NCBI GenBank assembly: GCA_013397935.1
Contig: VZRN01001316.1
Location: forward strand, 147,073 to 211,072
Direction of reading: 5' to 3'
Source: Dasyornis broadbenti
Lineage: Eukaryota; Chordata; Aves; Passeriformes; Dasyornithidae
DNA length: 64,000 nt
Positions 60,001 through 64,000 of the stretch are shown piece by piece. Numbering within the stretch: position 1 is the first letter of the stretch; the number at the start of each line of letters is the position of its first letter. A program made the position numbers and the translations under genes. The notes beneath the pieces are model-generated. The model was not told the origin of the DNA. It saw nothing but the letters and a program-made list of their open reading frames with translations, and made no database searches.

Positions 60001-63000
60001 AAAAATAAAATTCACAATGCATGAGGAATATATACCCATAGTTTAACTTAGTCTGTCAAACAAAGTAACAGAAAGATTTATACTCGAACAAGAATGTGCT
60101 TTCAAAGTTTTTTACAGAATAATCAGCTCCTTGAAAGTCCCTATTTCCCTCTTCATTTTTAAGAGGTGCTGAAATACACAAAGACCTATTCAATATGGGC
60201 TGGAAAGCTGTGTTCATTGAGAAAACTGACCAAAACAAAGCTTGTTTACTTCTAGGAGTAGAATTGTATATTTCAACTTGTAAATTTCTAGGAGCAGAAT
60301 TTCTAGACAATAAAATGAGACTACTATGTTGTTGATGCCAGAAGTGAGCTCACTAAGCACTTTGTTACACTGCTGGACAGAGAAAATGTTAGAGGTGGCT
60401 CTCCAAGACACAACACTGCTGAAGTGAACAACTTATTTGCTCAATTAGAACTACAAAGGCTTAAATTTCTTTAGTAAGCAGCAGGTCAATCACTCTGCAC
60501 TTTAGATTTTTGACCTCCTGAGTCTTTCACATTTAGATTGTGACCATCTCTTAAATACCTAAGATGAGAAACGTCAAGGCAGCACTTTGGGATTCTCTTG
60601 ACTCTACATCAAAAAGAAAGAAATTTCACATAGTCTGTGCTACAGCAAGTTGCAAGGGCATAACTAAGAATTTCTCAAGAAATTAAAAGAGCACCTAACA
60701 TTCCTGTTTAAAAAATAATCTCTTCACATTTGAGGGTGGTCATGCCATAAAGAATAAATATGTTAAACCACCTTTCTATCCAGATTTGCCCAGCCTTCCT
60801 TACACTCTGGTTTAAAGATGCCTCAATTTAATGATCAAAAAAACCCCAGATACCACAGGTGTCCTCTTTCCAAAGCACAAGAAGCAGGCTAGCAGATCTC
60901 TGCTCCCACCCCTGAGGTAATGCAGCTATGAGTCACCACACAGACTGAAACTCAACCGGAGGGGATTCGTTGGGCTTAACCCCATAAGCACCAACAGATC
61001 GTGGCATGATTGTCATATCCCTGGCTCAACCTGCCCAGACCCGGGTAAACTCACTCCAAAAGCTGTTGGGAAATAAACTACTAGAAAAGCCAGAGCTAAG
61101 AACCACTTTTTCATGTCAAAGTTACATATTCTCTGTACACCCACACAGAGAAAACTAAGTACACCATTGCTAACCAGTACTTAAACACACCTTGAATTCT
61201 GGTAAGTGTGATTTCAGAGGTATTAATTGTCAAAATGAAGTGGTCACAGGTAACAACTGAACAGAGGCAGAACTCCATGACAGATGAATGAGTATGACTT
61301 TGTAGGGAGACTTCACATCCCTCACATCTCAAAAAGCTACATTAAAAAGTCAGCCTCAGAGTTTTTATTAAAAAAAAACTAGAAAATAACGGCTTTCTAC
61401 AACAAAAACTATGAGTTTGTTGGCTGGTTTGATTTTTTCAAGCATTTCAGTTTTAATAAAATCACTTAACCTTCATACATCACCTTCCAAAATAGCTGAT
61501 TTGCAAGTTAGCTGATGTTTTCCTGGGACTCAGACAAGAGGCCTACTATTTTTGATACTGCCACAAAATTTGGATTTTGTTCTCACAGGCAAAGTGTCCT
61601 TACAACCAAACTGTTGGTCACTTCGTGACACCCATCAGCTGATAACATGGGGCACGAGCATAACCTTTAGCCTCCCACATGCAGGCAGGTGTGCTGAAAT
61701 GGTTGAGGAATCTTCTCAGAGAGGTCACGGATGCTGTTTCACTTGCAGAAAAAGTGAGAACACAGTTTCAAAAATTGCCAAGGCCAGAAACTCTCCCCTG
61801 TCTATCTGGAAAATGAAGATCCAGGAAAATGCAGTCCACAGGTCAAATTCCCCAGAACTCTTAAATCCAAAATCAAGGATACTCTAAATTATGCTGAATT
61901 TTTTGCTCCTCTCTCATCCAAAATGGAGCAGAACAGGAATCACAGGAATCAAGAAGCTTTTACATTTTTAATTATTCTGCTAAACTTCTTTCCACTGCTG
62001 CCATAAATACACCTCCAGCACACCACTCAAAAGACCATGCTAGAAACAAAGTAAAATTTAACATGCTTATGAACAATTTCCCCTCACACAAGTGTCCTAA
62101 ATTCTAAACTATTCACCAGAATTTCTTTTTGAACCTCATGTCCATATACGTGAGCACCACATATATGTGAGCATATGGGTTTTGTCCAGGACAATGATCA
62201 AGTGGACTCCAAGTAACTTAAATAACTTCGTCATACTTAAAGTATCTATGAAACTTCTGATCCGCACTTTATTTTTGTCACTGCTGCCATTCCTCTATAT
62301 TGAGACTTTCATCCAAACAATCTAGACCACTACATTGTTAATACAAAAATACTCAAAAATAAATATTTATCATAACCCAAGAAGATAACACTGAAAAATA
62401 TTAACACTACACACAAATACTTGGTGGCCATTAAAACTTGCATGTAGCAAAGAATCCTAATAACAAAATAACTGAAATGCAAACAGCATAAAAAAAAAAA
62501 CCAGTATAGCTTTTGCCTCAACTTTCCTTGTTATTGAGTTTTATATTATTAAATGCTCTCACTTCCTGGTTTGTCAGAAACCACATTGTTTTAGAGTCAG
62601 AGCTGCTCACTCAAAGGAAGAAGGAGGGACAATAATTGTTTTTAGAGACGTTTTAAGACCTCTGATAATAGTAGAGTACACTTGAGAGTTTTTTCTCTTA
62701 ATGTTTGGTTCTTCTACGTCAAGGAAACACTATTAACTAGTCTAATTGCTTTAAATTATGTAATTTAAAGCAATTGGCCCAAGAAGTTCAATGGTATATA
62801 TTACGTTTGTAGTTTCAACAAGGAAAAGCTGTATCCTCAAATTTTAGTGAGATCTGTTATAAAATATTAAATACATCCTCACAGTACTCAAAAAAATAGC
62901 AGCTGAATCCCTAATTCAAAAATGGACACTGAAACCACATTCTACTCCTCCTAAAAAGCAGCCTATGTAATGTGTTTGAATGAACTGCTCCCTGACACTC

Positions 63001-63681
63001 TCACCCCCTGCACATGCAACATAAAAGTTCTGCCTACTTCCAACGGGAAGCAAAAACGGATGTAAACATCTTCACGGGAAAAACTGTTTTGACTTAAAAC
63101 AACGTGTGTGTTCTGATGACAGTTTGAGTTACTAAATTAACATTTAACTTTCTCGTTGAGTACACCTGTTAAATGTTTAAACATAACAATACACTTCTCA
63201 GTTCTAAATAAAGCAGTAGTTTCTTTGAGGAAAACTAAGGAGGATGCTGCTTAGAGTTGTTTCAAGTGTAAGTGTGGATATAAAAAGGCTCATATGCGTT
63301 TTTTCCCAGCTTTTGTGGAAAGCAAAAAGAACATGGTTGAAACCCAGTATGGTGAAAGTGTAAATATGTAAAAAATTATCAACAGAAAAATAACATCAAA
63401 AACTTGAAGATTTTTCTGCACACCCATGCTGTTCTTTTCCCTCATTCAGGCAATCAACTTACCAGGTTAAACACAGTGTCGACTATGTCTCTGTTGGACA
63501 CTTCACCAACTTCCACCAGTCCTGTCAGCACAGCGAATTTCATCTTGATACCTCGGATAGGAACTCCTGGATTTAAAGGCTGCAGCACACTTCCCCCTTC
63601 AGCAGCATTTCCTTCTTTTCCCGCTCCTCCTCCTCCATCATCACCTGTTGGCTGAACAACTTGTTTGCCTTCACTCGCCAT
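2861..63681 (-). CDS. LRBA: LRBA, 5' portion (coding exons 1-21, residues 1-923; continues off the left edge)
   Basis: LRBA is a very large BEACH-family scaffold of endosomal and vesicular membranes; in mammals it protects CTLA-4 from lysosomal degradation and its loss causes immune dysregulation. The product is recognised by near-identity, from memory, to vertebrate LRBA over every exon. Join on the minus strand: 63681-63463, 25097-24866, 24727-24627, 22424-22329, 20366-20245, 20139-20013, 19231-19112, 18802-18656, 17807-17610, 16961-16828, 15572-15464, 15358-15206, 14602-14434, 12994-12915, 10877-10815, 9008-8911, 6727-6635, 5827-5719, 5154-5073, 3425-3302, 3053-2861. The sum is 2769 nt with no stop or frame break. 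All acceptors are AG; donors are GT except the last (GC). The window covers the N-terminus, ConA-like lectin domain and alpha-solenoid; PH-like, BEACH and WD40 domains lie beyond. The paralogue NBEA was considered, but the N-terminal sequence fits LRBA. The gene looks intact. Confidence 0.96.
3302..3425 (-). CDS. LRBA: LRBA coding exon 20 (residues 818-859)
   Basis: It encodes QILKVIAILIRNSPQCPETL, then EIRRAFLSDMIKLFNNSREN and RR. Acceptor TTTACAG|AGATT, donor AGGAG|GTAAGA. Ends in phase 2; the last Arg codon is completed by exon 21. Confidence 0.95.
5073..5154 (-). CDS. LRBA: LRBA coding exon 19 (residues 791-818)
   Basis: It encodes ILTEQICTQVIHKQHPDPDS, TVKIQNP and the first base of a Gln codon. 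Acceptor TTGCTAG|ATTC, donor CCTC|GTAAGA (C at -1 is unusual but the rest of the donor is good). Phase 1 end. Confidence 0.94.
5719..5827 (-). CDS. LRBA: LRBA coding exon 18 (residues 754-790)
   Basis: It encodes RKAEVMLGHGLFSLLAERLM and LQTSLFTMTTYNVLFE. Acceptor CATTTTAG|GAGA, donor TTTGAG|GTAGTA. Ends in phase 0. Confidence 0.95.
6635..6727 (-). CDS. LRBA: LRBA coding exon 17 (residues 723-754)
   Basis: After finishing the Gln codon it encodes VVYKLLASQSEGIRVQALKV, then MGYFLKHLAP and two bases of Lys. Acceptor CACTTAG|GGTT, donor CCAAA|GTAAGT. An ARM-like helical repeat (SEGIRVQALKVMGYFL). Confidence 0.95.
8911..9008 (-). CDS. LRBA: LRBA coding exon 16 (residues 691-723)
   Basis: It encodes DDNLMDVLQLLVALMSEHPG and SMIPAFDQRNGL plus two bases of the next codon. 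Acceptor TTCAACAG|GATG, donor GATTACA|GTAAGT. Ends in phase 2; the split codon becomes Gln here. Confidence 0.95.
10815..10877 (-). CDS. LRBA: LRBA coding exon 15 (residues 670-690)
   Basis: The smallest exon here, 21 codons: DNGIKEDELQAILNYLLTIH plus E. Acceptor TTTAAAG|GACA (weak pyrimidine tract next to AAAG), donor CATGAG|GTAATT. Phase 0 at both ends, so skipping would be in frame. Confidence 0.95.
10878..12914 (-). other. LRBA: LRBA intron 14
   Basis: Intron between exons 14 and 15. Apart from the solo LTR at 11562-12158 nothing recognisable is present. Confidence 0.85.
11562..12158 (+). mobile_element. Solo LTR of an avian endogenous retrovirus (in LRBA intron 14)
   Basis: The block begins TGTGATAG and ends CCATGACA, the TG...CA ends of an LTR. 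It carries a TATA box (TATAAAG at 11847-11853) and a poly(A) signal (ATTAAA at 12031-12036) in the expected U3-R order on the plus strand. The whole block resembles, from memory, a common neoavian LTR family (probably ERVL-like; family name not assigned). No internal gag/pol region is adjacent, so it is a solo LTR. Flanking 5 bp (TCTTT / AACCT) do not match, so no target duplication is seen. Open frames inside are chance frames. It lies antisense to LRBA. Confidence 0.82.
12915..12994 (-). CDS. LRBA: LRBA coding exon 14 (residues 643-669), alpha-solenoid
   Basis: It is too small to stand out as an open frame and was found by following the protein. It encodes DGPRPTQKEILSLRAFLLMF, then IKQLVMK. 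Acceptor TTTGTAG|ATGG, donor ATGAAG|GTAGGA. Ends in phase 0. Confidence 0.95.
14434..14602 (-). CDS. LRBA: LRBA coding exon 13 (residues 587-643), alpha-solenoid
   Basis: It starts VQLTLYTYLSTEF, continues through RRVGTVLLVMHTLKYYYWV and NPQDRSGITPKGI, and ends with the first base of an Asp codon. Acceptor TTGTAG|GTTC, donor CATAG|GTATGT. Phase 1 end. Confidence 0.95.
15206..15358 (-). CDS. LRBA: LRBA coding exon 12 (residues 536-586), alpha-solenoid
   Basis: Fifty-one codons: SSKAHVTRAVLELCLAFSKY, LSNLHNGVPLLKQLCDHVLL, NPAIWIHIPPQ. Acceptor TTTGCAG|TCTTCC, donor CACAG|GTAAAA. Phase 0. Confidence 0.96.
15464..15572 (-). CDS. LRBA: LRBA coding exon 11 (residues 499-535), alpha-solenoid
   Basis: It completes Cys499, then encodes STLLAFIMELLKNSIAMQEQ and ends GFLVIGYSLEK. 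Acceptor TTCCAG|TTCT, donor AAAAG|GTAAAG. Ends in phase 0. Intron 11 on its far side is only 105 bp. Confidence 0.96.
16828..16961 (-). CDS. LRBA: LRBA coding exon 10 (residues 455-499), alpha-solenoid
   Basis: It encodes DVKAVLTHSIQSALHSIGG, VQVLFPLFAQLDYRQ and a tail SSDHIDTTV, then two bases of a Cys codon. Acceptor TTGTCAG|GATG, donor GTTTG|GTGAGT. The IGGVQVLFPLF motif marks the start of the DUF4704/armadillo-like region shared by neurobeachins. Confidence 0.96.
17610..17807 (-). CDS. LRBA: LRBA coding exon 9 (residues 389-454)
   Basis: Sixty-six codons, from GTFKFKAESDLFLDEHHKLL through GKLSSAIAFMYNPRA to SPHALMLQ. Acceptor ATCCAG|GGAACA, donor CTGCAG|GTAAAG. Phase 0. It links the lectin domain to the alpha-solenoid. 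Confidence 0.96.
18656..18802 (-). CDS. LRBA: LRBA coding exon 8 (residues 340-388), lectin domain
   Basis: Forty-nine codons: TFDKCFLGSSETADANRVFC, GQMTSVYLFSEALNAAQIFA, then IYQLGLGYK. Acceptor TTTTCAG|ACG, donor ATAAG|GTATCT. Phase 0. The GQM..VYLF..AL motif is the conserved C-terminal strand of LamG/ConA-like domains. Confidence 0.96.
19112..19231 (-). CDS. LRBA: LRBA coding exon 7 (residues 300-339), lectin domain
   Basis: Forty codons: WYMVTIVHIYNRWKNSELRC, then YVNGELASYGEITWFVNTSD. Acceptor TTTAG|TGG, donor AGTGAT|GTGAGT. Phase 0 at both ends. Core strands of the ConA-like lectin fold. Confidence 0.96.
20013..20139 (-). CDS. LRBA: LRBA coding exon 6 (residues 257-299), lectin domain
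   Basis: It completes the Cys codon, then encodes FRTNKGLGYSAHFVGGCLIV and ends VKFDFKPQK. Acceptor GTCAG|TTTTCG, donor AAAAG|GTGAGT. Ends in phase 0. Beta-strand-rich part of the ConA-like lectin domain. Confidence 0.96.
20245..20366 (-). CDS. LRBA: LRBA coding exon 5 (residues 217-257), start of lectin domain
   Basis: It opens AIALPPIAKWPYQNGFTFHT, the typical start of the concanavalin A-like lectin domain of BEACH proteins, and ends at KPYLY plus two bases of a Cys codon. Acceptor CTTCAG|GCTATT, donor TATTG|GTAAGT. Ends in phase 2. Confidence 0.96.
22329..22424 (-). CDS. LRBA: LRBA coding exon 4 (residues 185-216)
   Basis: The 32 codons run from PPHAGKLLSVLKHMPQKYG to FNFPGKSAA. Acceptor TTTGTCAG|CCACC, donor GCTGCA|GTATGT. 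Phase 0 at both ends, so skipping would keep the frame. The frame also stays open into both flanking introns (22176-22628). Confidence 0.96.
24627..24727 (-). CDS. LRBA: LRBA coding exon 3 (residues 151-184)
   Basis: The exon encodes DLLVDMLGVLASYNLTVREL and ends at LQGEKGRW. Acceptor TTTTCAG|ATCTC, donor ATGG|GTAAAA. It has 101 nt, which with the carried base gives 34 codons, ending in phase 0. Intron 2 between this and exon 2 is only 138 bp. Confidence 0.96.
24866..25097 (-). CDS. LRBA: LRBA coding exon 2 (residues 74-151)
   Basis: It starts LVGGQFDLEMNFIIQEGES and runs through QAEVWSMFTAILKKS to DNMIA. Acceptor GAAAG|CTT, donor TGCAG|GTACAG. It ends in phase 1; the split Asp codon is completed in exon 3. 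This is the N-terminal helical region before the lectin domain, highly conserved in LRBA and NBEA. Confidence 0.96.
31345..31387 (+). mobile_element. CR1 LINE, 3' tail fragment
   Basis: It reads ATGATCTTTAAGGTCCCTTC, then ends with the CR1 terminal microsatellite form (CATTCTATGATTTTATGAT). Only the last ~45 bp of the element can be recognised. Confidence 0.75.
36725..36767. repeat. 15-bp tandem repeat, about 2.8 copies
   Basis: GTTTTAGCAACTCAA occurs twice in perfect tandem (36725-36754), followed by a degenerate partial third copy. Confidence 0.85.
37397..38353. mobile_element. Solo LTR of an avian endogenous retrovirus (LRBA intron 1)
   Basis: A 957-bp block bounded by TGTAGTGGGTTAACCC and ACAAACCCAATACA, i.e. 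TG...CA ends. Flanking 5 bp are CTCTC and TTCTC, a 4/5 match consistent with an old 5-bp target duplication (5 bp is typical of ERVL). The interior contains degenerate tandem units of the form CTCCAGCATGGG...CACGGG/CACAGGG, GC-richer than the surroundings. I recognise the block from memory as a repeat common in neoavian genomes. TG...CA is symmetric and I could not settle orientation. There is no gag, pol or env. The 304-aa plus-strand frame through it (37718-38632) is an accident of the LTR sequence and not a gene. Confidence 0.8.
38616..38900 (-). mobile_element. CR1 LINE fragment (3' end)
   Basis: In plus orientation it begins ATCACAGAATTGTTAGGGTT and continues with the reverse-complement CR1 3' region (TGGAAGGGACCTCTGGACAT, later CCTGTCACTG near the end). 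It sits 262 bp beyond the LTR. No usable coding frame is left. Confidence 0.92.
40761..40784. repeat. (AT)12 microsatellite
   Basis: An uninterrupted run of twelve AT dinucleotides; likely polymorphic. Confidence 0.97.
41033..41465 (-). mobile_element. CR1 LINE fragment with end of pol ORF
   Basis: The minus strand encodes, in one open frame (41071-41463), the typical C-terminus of CR1 ORF2: LRELGLFSLEKARLQEYL, then RFYLDIKKKF and VRHWSRLPREIVETPSL. It is followed by the CR1 3' region ending at TTCTTTGATAAT. The element is 5'-truncated, as most CR1 copies are, and is not functional. Confidence 0.93.
42157..42181. repeat. Perfect 11-bp inverted repeat with 3-bp loop
   Basis: CTGTACAAAGA and its exact reverse complement, separated by TTG. 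It could form a short hairpin in RNA from either strand. Confidence 0.95.
42700..42814 (+). mobile_element. CR1 LINE fragment (3' end)
   Basis: It contains GAGCAGCCTGGTCTAGTAGA, then TCCCTGGCCATGGCA and ends TTCCAACATAAACCATTCTA plus TGAT. This is the canonical CR1 3' end in plus orientation. Confidence 0.92.
51179..51418 (-). mobile_element. CR1 LINE fragment (3' end)
   Basis: The plus strand shows ATCATAGAATAGTTTGGACT followed by reverse-complement CR1 sequence through CACAACCTCTCTGGGCAACC and a TTTCTTCTTGACATCTAATC segment. It is 5'-truncated. Confidence 0.93.
52815..54108 (-). mobile_element. CR1 LINE, ~1.3-kb 5'-truncated copy with dead reverse transcriptase
   Basis: The largest transposon in the window. 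The minus strand carries CR1 pol remnants split over several frames: KGFDTVPHNIL (palm), GPVLFNIFVEDM and QFADNTS where the active site FADD is expected, so a catalytic Asp is replaced. Downstream come LHLGQGN and a region matching CR1 ORF2 near its end. Frameshifts break it between about 53015-53473 and 53395-53805. A 29-bp-period internal duplication lies at 53924-53977. The 3' end (52815) lacks a clear ATTCTATG tail. No intact protein is encoded. Confidence 0.9.
53924..53977. repeat. Local tandem duplication inside CR1
   Basis: Identical 25-bp segments beginning CTGTCAGGCAAAGAAGTG occur at 53924-53948 and 53953-53977, separated by four bases. Confidence 0.9.
56318..56460 (+). repeat. G/T-rich low-complexity tract
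   Basis: About 140 bp of G and T runs on the plus strand (GGGCAGGGAGAGGGG, then GGAGGGAGGGG, GGGGTTTTTTTTGG). It is followed after ~55 bp by an A-rich (AAAAC)n stretch at 56514-56549. There is no coding meaning. Confidence 0.8.
56514..56549. repeat. (AAAAC)n / poly-A simple repeat
   Basis: A run of A interrupted by single C about every 4-8 bases. Confidence 0.9.
59163..59215. mobile_element. Old interspersed-repeat fragment (sauropsid LINE-derived?)
   Basis: CTACTGGGTCAGGCCCATGG, then TCCATTCAGCCCAGGACTGT and CTGGCAG resemble a motif (GGTCAGACCAATGGTCCATC then TAGCCCAGTATCCTGTCT) that I recall as widespread in reptile and bird genomes, probably LINE-derived. The family is not assigned and the ends are uncertain. 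Confidence 0.5.
59509..59544. repeat. 18-bp tandem duplication
   Basis: CACTTCTAAATTGCTAAA is followed directly by CACTTCTAATTGCTAAAA, a near-perfect duplicate. Confidence 0.85.
62744..62775. repeat. Perfect 15-bp inverted repeat with 2-bp spacer
   Basis: AATTGCTTTAAATTA at 62744-62758 and its exact reverse complement at 62761-62775, separated by TG. It lies in LRBA intron 1, about 0.7 kb from exon 1. Confidence 0.95.
63463..63681 (-). CDS. LRBA: LRBA coding exon 1 (residues 1-73)
   Basis: The exon begins MASEGKQVV, followed by a Gly/Glu-rich low-complexity stretch (about residues 11-33), then the conserved block PIRGIKMKFAVLTGLVEVGE and ends VFNL-like at FNL. The donor is CCTG|GTAAGT. The start was chosen by homology to the mammalian LRBA N-terminus (MASE...TGDDGGGG) and by Kozak context. 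The exon ends in phase 0 and joins LVGGQF of the next exon. The frame remains open upstream to another Met at 63885. Confidence 0.95.
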
Positions 63682-64000
63682 GGCCAGTTCACCGCAGGCT
63701 ACGGCTTCCAGCGTCAGCTCCACACGCTCGCCGCTCCGGGAAGCCCTAGTCAGCCGGGAAGGTGAGCGGCGGCCCTCTGCTTCCTTCCCTTCGGCTCTGG
63801 CTCCCGAGGAAAGCGGCGTCTGGCGGGGGAGGGAGGACGCGCCCTCAGAATCGCGGCTCTCTCCTCGGCAGGAGGCGTCTGTCACAGCGCAGACTTCGGG
63901 CAGGTACTGGCAGCCCTGAAGGACAACCCGAGGTGTGTTTCAGCCCGCGGTCCGTCAGGCGCTGCCTACAGCCCACACGCCCCGGCCCCTGCCCCGCGCC
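63682..64000 (-). promoter_or_regulatory. LRBA: CpG-rich LRBA promoter / 5' UTR region (edge of window)
   Basis: The last ~350 bases are GC-rich with many CpG dinucleotides, unlike the AT-rich, CpG-poor remainder, and they sit directly upstream of the LRBA start codon. This fits a TATA-less CpG-island promoter and 5' UTR. The start at 63681 has a strong context (G at -3, G at +4). The transcription start cannot be fixed from sequence. An acceptor-like site on the minus strand (TTGTCCTTCAG, exon would begin at 63915) could mean an upstream non-coding exon lies outside the window. Confidence 0.75.

Larger units (their letters stand above)
25098..63462 (-). other. LRBA: LRBA intron 1 (first coding intron, 38,365 bp)
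   Basis: It starts GTAAGT at 63462 and ends AAAG at 25098. It is much longer than any other intron here (0.1-2.2 kb). Mobile elements are confined to about 31.3-59.2 kb and are listed separately. The remaining blocks 25098-31344, 31388-37396, 42815-51178, 54109-59162 and 59216-63462 are AT-rich unique sequence. I find no convincing exon, RNA gene or repeat family in them beyond the short repeats listed. Open frames there are short, lack family resemblance and are probably chance. Confidence 0.85.

Noticed and set aside
1..64000. Search for tRNA/rRNA genes, CRISPR arrays, operons or a novel multi-gene system
   Set aside because: Nothing of the sort is visible; the window is one intron-rich vertebrate gene with ordinary avian repeats.

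Overview
The window is a piece of a bird nuclear genome. It is AT-rich and CpG-poor, with long introns, CR1 LINE fragments carrying the usual avian 3' end, and two solo LTRs of a kind familiar from neoavian genomes. I recognised the repeats and the gene from memory of the families; no search was run.

One protein-coding gene fills the window: the 5' third of LRBA (LPS-responsive beige-like anchor protein), on the minus strand. The start codon is at 63681 and the gene runs leftward off the window. I placed 21 consecutive coding exons with base-level splice sites. They total 2769 nt, or 923 codons, in unbroken frame, with every splice phase agreeing. They encode an N-terminal segment, a concanavalin A-like lectin domain (about residues 217-400) and the following armadillo-like/DUF4704 alpha-solenoid. 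The PH-like, BEACH and WD40 parts lie outside the window. A CpG-rich 5' region at the right edge (about 63640-64000) is the likely promoter and 5' UTR.

Layout: 63682-64000 is 5' UTR/promoter. 63463-63681 is coding exon 1. 25098-63462 is a 38.4-kb first coding intron holding one solo LTR (37397-38353), six CR1 fragments (the largest, 52815-54108, has dead reverse transcriptase remnants), one older interspersed repeat, and simple repeats. 2861-25097 holds exons 2-21 with introns of 0.1-2.2 kb and a second solo LTR (11562-12158, antisense to LRBA). 1-2860 is the start of intron 21, which appears to use a GC donor.

I saw no tRNA, rRNA, CRISPR or operon, and no sign of an undescribed multi-gene system. 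Most open frames outside the exons are chance frames or CR1 remnants. The observations most worth checking are the GC-AG intron, the open reading frame continuing upstream of the LRBA start, the antisense LTR with TATA and poly(A) signals, and two perfect inverted repeats in intron 1.
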